DNA from: Crotophaga sulcirostris
Taxonomy: Eukaryota > Chordata > Aves > Cuculiformes > Crotophagidae
DNA: 64,000 bases
Direction: 5' to 3'
NCBI GenBank assembly: GCA_013397455.1
Contig: VYZB01000339.1
Location: 428,205-492,204, forward strand
This document shows, one piece after another, positions 46,875 to 60,470 of this stretch (the stretch's first letter is position 1; each line of letters opens with the position of its first letter). A model generated the notes under the pieces. The model was not told where the DNA came from. It was given only the letters and a program-made list of their open reading frames with translations, and did no database searches. A program made the translations under genes and the position numbers.

Positions 46875-49100
46875 TCAGCCCATAAACCCTAAAAAAAGTC
46901 TTGAAGAATCTCCACATTTAATTAATAAGATCATTCCTTCTTTAAATGGAGATTCTCCATCATAAAGGGATGCGCAGAAAGTCAGTTCTGGAGAAAGAGC
47001 AGCTAATGCTCTTCCCACAGCAGTCCTGTTCAAATGAACCTGGATCAGAGGAACCTGGAAGGCAACAATGAATAAAATGCCTTCATAAGACCACTTCACA
47101 CGAACGACCGTGATTTTCAGTGACATCTGAAATGAACAAAAGGGTAAGGTCAATATCCGAGTATGATGATAGGTCTTGTGAAGCAAAGACGAAAAGGGTG
47201 TATTTGCTCACTGCTGCAGTGTAGGCTTCTCAGAGCAAGGCTTGTGACAAACACTCCAAAGTAAAGCAACTCTTTAAAACTCAACAACCTTTCACTCACA
47301 ACCAATCATGGTTTAGCAAGCTCTCCATCCTTTTAGGTTGTCTCAGCATTTCTGACAGCATGTGATAAGAAAGGCAGCTTGTATCTTTATATTAAATATA
47401 AGAACAGGTTTTATGACTTTTCTCATTCTGGAATGCACTTTACATGTGTTTTTTCATAAATGTTCTCCAAAACTTCAGCAACAAATTCATCCACCCCATC
47501 CCATACTGACTTAGAAATGCATTCATGTGCAGACTTCTGCAAAACAGGTAGCGGCTGCATCAAAAAATGAACAAAAAACAGTCTTGTCACAGGTTGCAGA
47601 AGGTGCGAGTGATTTCCAGCTTTCACAAATCAAAAGACAGTCTTCAAAAGTGGAAAAGGGTCATCTTCATGTTTGAATAGTCTCAGAAAAGAACTGGAAT
47701 TCTGGCATATTCTTGTTTCATACAGTTAATAACACTTTGCCGCAAATCCTGCAATATCTGTGGATCCAGCATTCACACGTTCTACCTACTACTGTGTGAG
47801 TTTCATAAAGGTCTGAGTTCTCCCATGATCTTCCAACGTTGTTATTGCCAATGGTGTTCCAGCAGCTGTGGCAGCACGCTGTAGCATTGCTCATTGTCTG
47901 GGGTTCCAAGGTGTGTAGTGGTATATTTTGACCCACAGAGCCAGTCAGCTGCATTGTAGCAAAGTTGTAATAGTGACTTTCCATCACTAAAATAATGTAA
48001 TGCAATAATTAAGTTTTTTGACGCAGAGCTATTGGAGTTATCCCTTTTTTCAGATTACAATCTTCAATATACCTCCTTACTTAATTTCTCTCCCTTTACT
48101 TTCACCTTTGACATGAGTCTGTGTGTAGGGAGTAGGCTTTCTCTCCTGATGTCTGATTGGAAATGGACATGACACTGGCACAGTATGCTCTCATAATCTT
48201 TGTAATATTAGATCTGCTGTAGGTGCTCACATACACTGTACTTTAGTTATGAGAAAAGGGAGACTCCATGGTACACATGCTTTGGTGTCAATTGGAGCAT
48301 AAAGATTAAGTCATGGTCTAGTCACCCTTCTTTTCTCCAACCTGGAATTACAACACCGTAATCAGGACAAGGGACAGCAGCCTCTGCATGAGCAAGCTGT
48401 TGCATTATAGTGTGGTGGAAAGAGTGGAGCCATAGATGAGGAAGGGGTTGAATGAAGTTCATGATCTTATAGAATGCCCTGCCATCAGAATCATTTGGAC
48501 AGCCCAAAGAGTAGTAGGCATGTTCAACCTCCCTGTCACACACAAGTTTTTCTTCAGTGCTGGAGAACTGAGGAATAACAGTAGTGAAAAAAATCCAGTT
48601 ATACATTCTCTATGAAATGGGATCAAAGACTGAGAAGAAGGATTAAATTGACTGCAGTAAAAAATTGAAACCCTGAATCTGGCACTAAAGGAAAAAAAAC
48701 AAGCAAGAAAACAAACAAAACTTTAATTAGGATTCACTAAGGAGATATTGATAGAAAGTAATTCTGTGAATTATCAAATGTAGAGGAAGACTTTAGCAAA
48801 CCTTCTGGCAAGACATAGACAACATCTTTGTTGGCAATGTTTGGCATCCACAATCACCACTATGTGTAGTTCCATAAAGGGAAAAAGAATAAAAGATAAA
48901 TATGAACCATAAATAATGTATTTCAAATGCATACTTTGTTTTGCCTGATGTAGTTTTACCTGTACATAAAAGCAGCATTTTCTTGCCAGTCGGTTGTTCC
49001 AATGATGCCAGAGGCAGAGTCTCAGCTATTGTTTTCCACAGTATGTCTTTGAATGAAAACCTGGCCTCCCCCTGTGTTGAGGAAAGTGCAAAGTTCACAG
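46875..49100 (-). other. Cluster of - strand ORFs with splice-like signals, possibly a decayed gene
   Basis: Five - strand frames of 67-103 codons occur in order (48793-49098, 48322-48606, 47718-48005, 47423-47626, 46875-47186). Three have credible splice signals. Segment 48960-49071 lies between acceptor 'tttcctcaacacag' and donor 'acag|gtaaaac'. A second begins after 'ctgttattcctcag' at 48567. The third begins after 'cccttttgttcatttcag' near 47124. Around 47.45-47.9 kb, protein-like reading hops between frames (for example MLDPQILQDLRQSVINCMKQ in a frame different from its neighbours). That is the look of a retrocopy or pseudogene with frameshifts. However, the first two segments cannot be joined in phase, no family is recognised, and no poly-A tail is seen. 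Chance is not excluded. Confidence 0.22.
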
Positions 49101-50114
49101 CTGCCTGTGTACACTACGAAGCAAGTTCAGCAGACTTTGTCTGAGCTTCTTCCTGTGGTACAGATCTCCTGACAAAGACCAGGGGATTGTTGTTAGTCTT
49201 GGTTCTTGGAAAATGGGTGAGGTGAAGAAGGGTGAAAGAATGAAACTTCAAAGGAAAGGCTTCTGCAGTCATCCCAAGCAGGAATCCCATTTCTCTGTTG
49301 GGATCATTATGCTATCCACTGTCTCCATATGAAATATAACGCTTCTGAGTGACAACACCTCTGAAAAATTTGTTCTGCCAAACAGTAATTTGGATTTATA
49401 CACTATTGTGAAATGATCAAGCAGATGAAGTCGTATTACATGCAACAAGAAGGCTGTTTATCTTGCTGATAACTTCCAAGAAAAGAAAGGCCATTACTTT
49501 TGGACTCTCTATATTTTCCTCTGTGGGTTCATTTATAATCTTCATATATGGACTTATGGGGAGCCATTCTTCAGAAAAGGAGAGAAGTTAGCGGACATTA
49601 TTTTTTTTAGTTTTCTCCTTTTTCATTTATGGATACAGCTGAGAACTTATTAACTGGTCTAGAGGAGTACTTTATTTGATCCTTCGATAGTAAACTAACT
49701 TATTGGACATCTTTATCTCTGAAAATTATTATTTGGCTTACTTTTTAACTAATCTGTGGTCATGGATTTATTTTATAGTATTGTGTTTGGAATTTGTACT
49801 ATTCATAAAGTACTAGTCATTGATTTGGTGGTATTTTTAATGTATCTTAGCCAACAGAATGACAAATCTTCCAGCTGAATCTTTCCTTTTGAATACCTTA
49901 GCATTTGATTTTAAAACCTTGCTCAAAGTTGGGAGGAAAATGAATGCAAAAGATTTGTGAAAATAGTTTGTACTATATTTACACCATTTGCTTAATTTTG
50001 TACATAGAATTGCTATCACTGTTCAAGAGAAACTGGCAAAATTAGGTCTTAGATGAAATGAAAATGCGTCTGTTAAAGGAAATTTATTTTAAAACAGTAA
50101 AACGAAGAAAAATT

Positions 50115-50412
50115 TCTCTTCATGCATTCATGTAAAGAATTTTTTCCTCATGTTAAGGTGTAATTTCCTGTGTCCAGTTTGTACCCATTGCCCCTTGTCC
50201 TGTTGCAGGGTACTGTTGAGAAGAGGTTGGCCCCATCTTCTTGACACCTGTCCCTTAGATATTTATAAGCATTGATGAGGTCTCCTCTCAGTCTTCCTTT
50301 TTCCAGGCTAAACAGGCACAGCTCACACAGCCTCCCCTCACAAGAGATGCTCCAGTCCCCTGATCATCTTCGTGGCCCTCTGCTGGACTCTCTCCAGTAG
50401 TTCCTGAATCCA
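50115..50412 (-). mobile_element. CR1 LINE fragment (internal 3' region)
   Basis: The + strand shows the reverse complement of the CR1 region just before its 3' tail: 'agaattttttcctcatgtta', 'tttgtacccattgccccttg', 'gtcctgttgcaggg', 'gatatttataagcattgatg', 'aggtctcctctcagtcttcc', 'tttttccaggctaaacaggc', 'gagatgctccagtcccctga' and 'gccctctgctggactctctc'. On the - strand this corresponds to the conserved 'FSLEKRRLRG'-type end of the CR1 ORF2, now broken. It lacks the terminal tail, so it is truncated at both ends. Divergence looks moderate. Confidence 0.93.
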
Positions 50413-53400
50413 GACATAATGTTACATTGGTTGAAAAGAAAAATCAAAAACTATTTTAGAGGAAAAATGAAAGTAACTATGAAAACATATTTATATAGGA
50501 TGCATATAGGATGGGGAACAAATGGAAAAGTTTTTAATAACATTATAATTTAGAAGCTAGAAAATGAATAGGAGAAGTCAAAGAACGCAAGGAGATGTAC
50601 TTAAATCTCATAATTAACACCAGTTAGAAGAGATCTTGTGCACTTGGGACAGTTGTCAGTTGCTTTACTTGATCTTACAAATGTATTTGAGAAAGAAAAA
50701 AAGATCTGGGCTTGTAGTTCTTAGGGCAGCTGAGCTCATTGCCCCTGGGAGACACTACAAGTCCATTAGTAGAAGAAAATGATACAAGAAAACAATGATC
50801 ATGCAGATAAGTTGGGAGTGTTTGGCAAATATTTCACTTCTGTATATATGAGGGGAAAAAGTGATGGCTTTAATGTCACAGATAATAATAATGAAATAAA
50901 TTTCTTTTCAATAGTAACACATGAAAATATTAAGCATGTCTTAAAACTATGGTAGTCTGAAGAGTTTGTTCATAGGTGAGCATAGTTAACTTGAAATTCT
51001 CTCTTTAAAATGCTGATCAGGCTGTCTGGGACAGTAATCTTAAGGGAGTCTTAGAACTCAGTAGATGTCCTAGAAAACTGCAAGAAAGAAAACATGACAA
51101 CATTTTTAAAAGGACAAATGAGATGATCTGTCCTGATGTAGATCACCGACTAAATGATGCAAAAACCAATTCAGGAGAATTAATTGATGGTAATATAATT
51201 CATATCAATAAACATGGCTTATGGAAAATAAATCTTGTCATATTAACTTGTGAAATTGATCGTCATGCTAGCAAGTGCACCAGAGGTGGCAGGAAGGGAG
51301 AGCAGGGAGAGATGCTTTTCCATCATTTCCAGAAAGACATTCCAAATTCTGAGTTAAATAAAACATAGCAGTGTTTCACTTGACTAAAAAACAGGCTGAC
51401 ACAGATTAAAAACATGGATCAGATAGTAATGAAGAAAGGAGTAAATATCTGTTTGTTGCTTGGGTATATATGATTTGTTTTAAAAGACAGAAATACAAGC
51501 AAGAGCATAAGTAATATGGAAGAGAGACCTTTGGATGTATGAACCAGATAATGTAAGTAACAATTCAAGGCCTTTTAAAAAGAGAGTGTATTATTCCCAT
51601 CTACATGTATGATTTTAGAGTATGTTGTAGGAGTGCTGTTGAAGCCTCCCATTGAGAACAGTGATTTCAGTCCTGAAAAGCAGATTAGTCAGTGAGCACA
51701 GCATTTAGGCAGAACTGAAAAATACAATCCAAAAGGACTTGTCTGCTAATTCTAAAACATTATAGTATAAAACTCTTTTGAAAAAGTGTTTCCTAAATGA
51801 ATGTTAAACTCCAAGGGGTTATCCAGGGAGCTATATATTACACTGACATTAACATCAAATGGGTTCATCTTGGTTAATGTTCTTACAGTGAATGCCAAAG
51901 CAATTCATCACAAGCAGCTACATATGGTAAAGTATTAACACATTTCATCAGGAAAATACCCTTTGAATGTCATGATTCCGACACCTGGGACCTGAAAGGA
52001 GTTCAAGATGTGTGACACAAACCACTATCATATTTTCAAATGCTATCTTACAAGTGAGAGATTAATGTGGTGTCTCTTAAGTAGGTATGCAAATATTTGA
52101 TTACTTGTCAAAAGTTCACAGTGTATTGAGAGTGATTAGTCATATGAAAATTAAAGATGAGTAAATTTTAATAAAAGGAAATTTTTAAACTGAAAAGACC
52201 ACCTTTACCCTAGAAATCACATTTGGGAAGGAGTTTGTTTACCCCTACCAGATATTCTCAGATTGTCCAGATTTTAGCACTGCTGTCTAAAGTGAGAAGT
52301 AAACTAATTACGAAAGCAATAAATTCAAAACTGAAATGGATGGCTGCTGCTTTCTAACCCAGAAGCAAGGGGAAGACCATTCCAATGCTGTTGAGGAATT
52401 GTTCCCATGCCTTCTGAACCTGAACTCCAGGGCTGGACAATGAAGGGTGCAGAAGATGAGCATGAAAAATCACCAGTGACAGTGTAAACCTGTAGCTTTC
52501 CTATTAATGCTATAGTTTGACCTCACTCTGGGTCTCTGGTCCACACTATGGGCTTCTTGTTGCATGAATCATATATATCAACATATATGTCTGGGCTGCC
52601 TGGTGGAAGCTGTGAAAATCCAGGTTTGATGTGCATGGAGAAAAGATAGAGAAACTATTGATGATCATCCTGTTTGCTCAGATTTTTCACTCTTCTAGAT
52701 TGTTAGGGTATATGGAAACCTTCTTCTCCCATTCAGTTGTGGTAGCAGAGGAGACCTTGACCTCCAGGAAGAAAAGTAATCTCTGCAGATTAGGTCCCTG
52801 ACATGGACTTTCCTGATATTGCTCAAAAGCTCAGGATGACAGAAAGTTTTTTTAGACATTGCAGATGCACTATTTTGTGGCTTTTCTCTTTACTTGCCGT
52901 ACTTGAACTGTTATTTCACAGGATTTACCCCAAAGAAATACACAGGTGTTTCAAGTTCTCTTTTCCCTGGCAGGGGGTCAGGTCAAGGAAGACATATGTC
53001 ACAACTAGTACTTATGGGTCCACCTTTCAATAACTAAGCTATTATCATAAACAATATCAGGCTGCTGTTATTATTAACAGCAGAAAACCATTCCCATGAT
53101 GCTTATTCCCTCATATAGTTCACAAGCAGACCCCCCTCTCACACATGACAGCACAAGCTGGAGCAGCAGTTCATGGGCCAGGCCCAGTTGCTGACTCAGA
53201 GCAGAGGGACAGAAAATCTCTCAAGGGTTCCCTTCTTCCATCCGGTATATGCATAATCCTATAGCCTTTCTCTGAACAGATCACATAAAATCCTTCCAGG
53301 ATGCAGTCAGACTTGTATGAGCCATTACTGGAGGTATGTGCTCGTCGCCTTGTGCAGGTCTGATCAGTCTGTGGCGTCTTGAGTTTATCAGCTCTGATCA

Positions 53401-56400
53401 ATCCAACAGGACAACTATTCTCCAAATCTTATGAGCTCTTGGAGGCTTTCATACACTACCTATCAGCATGTGTTTTTTCCCCTCTTTGATCTGCTGGTTT
53501 TTGATAATTATTTCTCTATCCATACTCTATACTTGGGGAGCACAGCTGCACAAATTCACAAAGAGGATTTTATGATACAAAGCTCTCATTTCAGACACAT
53601 AAAAAATGTATAATCATCAGAAAGCATAGCAAGTCACAGCAAGCACTCTCAAACAACACTTTGTTGGATTATTTTTACTGATACATAGCTATATCTACGT
53701 AGTTAAAAGCACAGAAACCAAGTGATGTAAACAATGAGTAAATAAAATGCAATCTGGCAAACTGTGTCCATGCTGACGGTGAAAATATTTTATTTTATAT
53801 TCTTCTACTTCTCATTCTGGGGCCTTGTAGCCATACCTGCGGAAAAAAAACATCATAAGGGAACATCAGTCATCACAGCTATGCTGGGAAAGGATACACA
53901 TTTCTGAGAAGAGTTAATACAGCAGTTTCATCTCGTTATTTTCTGGCCAACTGGAAATGCTCTATATTTTGGCTAACAGGAACTGAGTGTTTGCATCATG
54001 CAGAACTACCAGAACTAGCTTTGTCCAGGCTGGTGTGTCTAGACAGTACTGTGTCACACTGGTGAGTTAGCTCAGGATGCGGAAGTATTACAACTGCCTC
54101 ATCCTGGCACTGTGCCTGAGGCAGTTAATCTTGCTTTGCAGCAGGACCAATCAGTCCAAGGGAAGTACAAGGCTGACCATTAGTGGCAAGACCAAAGCTA
54201 GCTTATTCAAGGCTTTTGTAGTTGTCTCTGTGTGGTGCTGTGCTGTGCAGCATAAATGCACCTACAGTAATGCACATGGGAAACTCTTAAGGCATGAGTC
54301 TGTGGGCCTGAATTTTATCTGCATTAAGGTCCTGGAGTAAGGCAGTCTCAGCATAGGCATGAATGTAGTCTTTGGGAGAGGAAAAGGCTAACAGCCAGGA
54401 TCGTGAGACAGAGCATTGGAGTGGTACCTAAGGCCTTGGGATCTTTGGATGTAACATTTCCATAGCTGAGCTCAGCTGAAGTTTTGGGACAGTATAGAGA
54501 TAATGAACAGTGAAACAAAATTGGCTGTGCGTTTCTGATATTGGGTATTTTGCAAAAGCTCGTCTGGCTGAAAATTTACCTTGCACTAAAAAAGAGTAAA
54601 ACCCCAATATTTGTTTATCGGTCAGATGAACAATCTGACCCCGCTGTATGTCCAGTCACAGGATTGTTTGTACCACCACAGGGGAACAAGCTGGACAGGG
54701 AGCTAGCAGTGAGGCAGAGCTCTTCTGTGGAGGCAGCTTAAGGTGAGACTGAGCAGCGTGATTTACAGTCACAGTGACCTGCAAGGAATGGAAACAAACA
54801 AAAGTGAACAAACCGTGGGTGAGAAACTTTATTTATAAGCCTCCCACAAGCTGAAAGGCAAACAGGTCTTTCCGATAGAAATCACCATCTCACCATTTAA
54901 CAGTGACACTAAGGACTTTCCTGCTTTCTCATCTGACTTTTATTTCCCTGTAAGTAAATGTTGATGTGTTTATTTCAAACAATGACCCCAAACTCTTTCC
55001 TACCAAAACTTCCATGACTTTTATGTGGAGAAATACAAGAGAGTTCTTCTTGTTTTGTTTGTTTGGTTTTGTTTGTCTTCTGTTTTTTCAAAGGCAGAAA
55101 TTTACAAGGGATCGAGGAAGGCCACTGCATGTTAGCTGAAAATAATGGATTCAGTTAAACCTGCTGAGGCAAATGAAAGCTGACTGCTAAAGAGAGCTGC
55201 TGCATCATAATAAAGTTCAATGAATCTGGATTTCAAGACTTGTAGAGATTTTGAGGTAAAACTGTGACAAACAAGAGGGTTTTATTTGGAATATAGGAGC
55301 CACAAAGTGAGTCTACATAGAAATAAATGGTATCACTCCTATTTTATGAATCATGCTTTAACTCATTTCTGGAAAAGTAATAGCTTAAAGGTGGCTGAGA
55401 CACATGAAATTTCCCAGATGCTAAATAAGAGATAATGAAATCTTTTATAGAGTTGTCATCACATCATTATATTATTTGCATGCAGATACGTTTATACTGA
55501 AAACAGTGGTCTAAGAAATACGGTGAGAAAAATAAACACACTGTATGCTCTGCAGACAATATTTTGCAGTGGAGTTCTACCAGTGTTTCTCAGGTCCTCA
55601 TAAACATCACACTGGTCCCTGTTCACAGTGGTGAGCTTCTTCTTACCCTTTATGTAAATTCTAGTCTTCTATAGTTTCTTCTTCATTTTATTTTAAAATA
55701 GTGGAGAAAGAACACAGCCAGAACAGTAAGCTGTGGAAGTGAACTACATGCTTCTAATGACATTAACCTCTGCCATGTGTCTGAATGGTCCACATAGTTA
55801 CAGCTAAAATGATTGCCAGGTTTGGGAGCAGCAATATCAGAATAAGAGTAACAGCTGGTATTTTTTTATCTTCTCTGGAAGCACAAGGCAATAACCAGTT
55901 TCTCTCGCCACTGGGGATTTCTACTTCATAAATAAATCTCTTTCCGTTGCAGGGACCTATGACACCGGCAGTGAGAGACACTCTCCCACTTTTCCATGGT
56001 GCATCAGTTACAGCCTTCAGGACCTTTTACAAAATTATAGTTTGTTAGAGTGTGCTTCATCCTGTTGTTTTTGAGGATTTGGTGTTTTCATGGCAACTCT
56101 GGATCAAACATCTTTCACATGACATCCTGAGGTACAGGAAGAGCAGATGCACCTTTATGTGTCCAGTCAGGTTCTATGTTCGCATGAAATGCAGTGAAAG
56201 ATAACAAAACAATTTTTATCTTCTCTCTTCATTTTAATTAGTTCACCAATGTTCTGTGTCACCCTGTCTCTTTCACAAGCTCTTGAAGACAAATCAAAAT
56301 CCATGCCACGGTTGTGTCTGACCTGCAAAGGTCTATCAAAATCTTCTCTGCTACCTTACCGGACCTGCTGCACTTCTGGGATGTCCACAGACTCCCAGGA

Positions 56401-59400
56401 TTGGTGCTGCAGATAAAATGAATCAGGCTTCCTCATCTTTGTTAAATGTTTGAAACTGCCAGTGTAAGACAGAGTAAGATCCAGAACCTCTTCTAAATAA
56501 ATAACATGGGTGAGATTACCTTGGGGACAGGGTGCAAGGGCCAAGGAGGGAAGTTTTTCATTTCTGTAAATGGATATTGTTATGTGACACTTGTTCTTAG
56601 CAGTACAGAACAACCCCAGCCCTTTCAGTGACTAGCAGAACTGAAGCCAAAATTGAACTCCACTGTCTACAAAGTTTCTGAAGGAACTCCAAGCTTACCC
56701 ATTTCCCAAACCCTTTGAATACATTGGAAGTGCCTTAGCCTGCCTTCACTAATGTAGGCCACTATGACTCCCCTTGAACGCTTAGATTATATTGCTGCCT
56801 CCTCCAGGCAGTAATGAGAGACTGGATGGTCTTTTGCTGTGGGAAGATGAGGCAGAAACACTGATGCACCTCATGACACTAAAGCTGTAATTTTCTTGCA
56901 GACACTTTTACTTGGCAATTCAGGGATAACATACATTACTTGCACCTTCAGAACTGCGAAACCTCTAAAACATAGCACCAGGATATTAAACTGCAGGGAG
57001 CGAGTTGCAATGGCAAGTGTGACCCATGAGGACATTTGCTTCTATGCACACGAATTTTCACATGGCACCAAGGAAGATTTATCTGTCATCTGAGTAGTTG
57101 CAGGGTGACTGCTGGAAGATTTAGAAGACTCTGATTGTGCAGCATGAAAAGGCTGGGTGTCAGTAAAGCAGTATTAATTGTGTTGTCACTTGCTACACTT
57201 TGATTATTTATGAAATAAAAAAGGAAGTATTACAGTCGAGGAGTTAGAACAGGGCAGAATGATGCTGGTTTTGTAACAGCAGACTTAGTGGTAATTACAG
57301 AAAAACACGTTTTTGCTGTATGACTAAGGCAAGCCATTAAGAGCACACTGTGACTGCACTATTGTCAGAGAGTGTGCTGCTTTGTGTCAGCTAATGAGTA
57401 AACTGCACTTGGCTTCAGTTTGAGTTTTAAATGAGTTGCTAATGCCCTTTTTGAATCTTAGGAAAGTAGTTTGATATGGGAGGTACATGCCTGTTATGCA
57501 AGACAAAGTAAATAATAAATAATGATTTTTCATAAGATGGAGTGGTGCTGAGTAGTCATAAGGAACAACAAAAATCTGGGTTTGCAGGTGCTATCGACTG
57601 TTTTCTACAGGTACTACAACATGGTACATTAATATCTTGCCACAGAACCAGGTAAAGAGCTTAGAAATATCCATACAGCAAGGCAGTTTGCTCCAGAACT
57701 ACTTATAGCATGTTTACTTGTTTTCTGGAAATACAATTATATGTTGTTCTTTCTAATGCAGCTGCTGGTATTTTTTCTTCTTTTAAGCAGTTATCCTTCC
57801 CCTCACCATTTTCTCACCTTTGGGGAGCTGAGAAGACCTGAACACATACTCTTCTTTCTGTTTTGACTCTTCATGAGATCTTTAACAGTTCTGAAGAAAT
57901 TGCCTGTCAAATGCTCAGGACACAACTGAAATTACTAAAGAAGCATTATTAGACTTAAAGCATTAGGAAAAAAATATATTTAAGCCCTTAGTATATGTAA
58001 GGATTCATCATAACCCAGGCATGGATTCGTAAGGCCAGATTTGCCTTTTGAATGATATGCAGGGAAATTCTTCAATTCCCAGCATGGTGAGGCAGTGAGG
58101 GCATTTATCTAAAGTTTGTTCCCATGGTGACTCTGTAAATGGAGGGAAAGGGAAATGAATCTTCAGGAAGTACCAAAATAAGGCATTCAGCAGCATATAC
58201 TAAATTTTTTACAGGAACAGGTAATTTTAGCTTACATAACATTTCTAAAGGGCCAGGATGCTTAAGGAAAACAATTGCTGCAGGGAGGATCCTATTTGTC
58301 CTATGAGCCCATGTGTGGTTGCCTTCTCTAGAAAAGCAGTGAAGCTGTTAGGGAAAGGTGTCCTTCCCCTAACAAGGGGAAACAAAGACAATTGTTCCAA
58401 AAAGGATGATATCTCCTACAGTTGCCACATAAGTGTTGAATATGAAGATCATGTCTGGCACCAGAAGAGTCCTTCGTGCTAGTGTCAATATTACAGTCTA
58501 CAAATGGGAGAATGTGCCATCGCTGCAGACTTCTGCAAAAGCAACTCAGAGACATTTCTCCGTCTTCCTAAGGATCTTGCTTAAGACTAGTAAAATGCCA
58601 ATTTTGTTTATTTTTCTTTTGAAATAGAGAAGATTTTATCTGCTTGACCACTTACTGCTTGTTTGTAAAATTCATTGTAAGCATTCTGTGGATTTCATTC
58701 GAATGTTTTGTGACCTACTTCGGTGAAGGTCTCTTTGTGCTCCCATTATATTGGTTTGTTCCTCTAGAAAATGTGCTTAATGGCTAGTCAAGAGCATGTC
58801 TTGGGTATGTTTGCATTGTTTAAACTCACTCTTCACTTACTTCATGTGACTTCAAGAGAGCACTTTTAACATAAATAATGCAGTGCCCATATGAGAGTTG
58901 TACCTATGCAAAATGGGTGGCAGAAGACTTTGGCCTTTGAGCATCGGGTTAATCTGAGTGGGACTCACTCAAATTTATACCTATTTGGACAAAAAACATG
59001 ACTGCAAATGCATGCAAGGATGTGTGAACCTAAGTCAAACTTAAAGGTGTATAGCCTAGCTGAGACGTAAAGATTTCTGGAGACAAGTGATTTCAGTAAA
59101 CGGCGAGACTTCTCATGCCTTCACAGGGGCAAACATAATATGACTACAAGTATATTTTGGTCTTAAAGATCAGATTTTTTAATAAAAGGAAATGGTTGCT
59201 CTGCAAATGTTATGTTCCTATCTATCTCTATGCTCTAGTAGATTGAACAATTGTTTTGTGTTCTTGATGGAACCAGGATGTAACCATTTTGAAAAACAGG
59301 CAAATCAGAAACAAATAACAGAGTAATTTGCCAATGATTGAAATTGTTGGCATGAAATAAAGGAACTAGCAGGATCCAACCATAATGATTTTGTGAGCGC

Positions 59401-60344
59401 ATTATCTACACTGGACATCTGACTTCACATAGTAAGCATAACTATATCCATCATTTCCAACTCTTGCTTATGGGGATGATCTTCCATAAAAAAATACTCT
59501 TAAATTGGCATTATTCTTGTATTGCATTTTATATTCCCTAACCAATATTCAGCGATTGCCCTTTTTTCCTCCTGTTTTTTTTCTTTAAGACAAAACCGTC
59601 TGTTTCAACCCATTATAAATTTAACATTGTAGCACAGTTGAAAATCTGATTCAGATCAATGGCTTGTAAATTATAAACCCTAATGATCTAACCTATTGTT
59701 AAATATTCATGAAGGAAGCTTACAGAATACACACTCCCCTCCTTTCTAATGGATGTGAAAGAACCAGCTACAATTTACTGATTGATCATGTGCATTTTCT
59801 TATTACAGAAGAGTATTACAGAAGTCTCTACATTGTGAAACCCTTATTCCAACCTGCATCATTTATTCACCATTAAAGAAAGTAGCAGCATCATTCCTTT
59901 TATACATACATATATATATCACAAGTAAGTTAATGCTAAACATACCTATTCTGTGTAGCAGCTTTTCAGGTAAAGTCTTCTGTGGGATACTAACCATAGC
60001 AGACACAAGGATCCACAGATGTAAACCTCCACCAGCCACGAACTGTGAAGTTTATGACCATTTCTGGGTAAAAGGTCAAGGACATACATACAGAAATAAT
60101 ACAAGTCCATGTCAAAATGCTGCAGGAAATATACAAACTTATAAGAAACTTCAGGTATTTGTTGATCTGAGTTAGGATTTGGTAATGAAAGGGTATACAT
60201 TGATATGCACTTTTGCTCACATAATTTTCTTTTCTCAGACAAATACATGTCCTTTTGGATTTTAAGTTGAAAGGAAACATTTGTCAATGCAATGAAGCTC
60301 AGAAAATCTTATCAAGTGACTTGTCATGAAAAACTATTTGGAAT
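50413..60344. other. Presumed intron or intergenic DNA
   Basis: Ten kilobases of AT-rich sequence without a recognised repeat family. Minor items: an 8-bp inverted repeat cttgtagt/actacaag at 50710-50761 just upstream of this block's middle, a small palindrome catatat/atatatg near 52572, a tttg-rich run at about 55050-55090, and a tata-rich run near 59905. All frames are short and unassigned. Confidence 0.5.
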
Positions 60345-60470
60345 ATAGAATTATAGAATGGTTTGGATTGGAAAGGACCTTAAATATCATCGAGTTCCAA
60401 CCTCCCTGCCACGGGTAGGGACACCTTCCAGCAGACCAGGTTGCACATTCAGCCTGACCTTGATCATTCT
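60345..60470 (-). mobile_element. CR1 LINE 3' tail fragment
   Basis: The + strand reads 'atagaattatagaatggttt', then 'ggattggaaaggaccttaaa', 'tatcatcgagttccaacctc', 'cctgccacgggtagggacac' and 'cttccagcagaccaggttgc'. This is the reverse complement of a CR1 3' end of the subtype reading 'ggaccttaaagatcat..ttccaacccccctgcc'. This subtype differs from the copy at 28129 ('gacctctgagatcat..gtccaacc'), so at least two CR1 subfamilies are present. Similarity fades after about 60470. Confidence 0.93.

Larger units (their letters stand above)
43937..50114. other. Presumed intron or intergenic DNA with a - strand ORF cluster
   Basis: Contains the pyrimidine tract at 46052-46155 and, at 46875-49100, a set of - strand frames with splice-like signals listed separately. 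The 105-codon + strand frame at 45294-45611 has no recognisable domain. No interspersed repeat recognised. Confidence 0.45.

Noticed and set aside
48793..48990. Walker-A-like string GKTTSGKT suggesting an ATPase
   Set aside because: It lies across a strong splice donor and continues into an AT-rich tail with no Walker B or other ATPase features, so it is probably chance.
50710..50761. cttgtagt/actacaag inverted repeat resembling a ZNF143-type site
   Set aside because: Only the ACTACAAG core is present and the rest of the motif is missing. An 8-bp stem at this spacing is not unusual.
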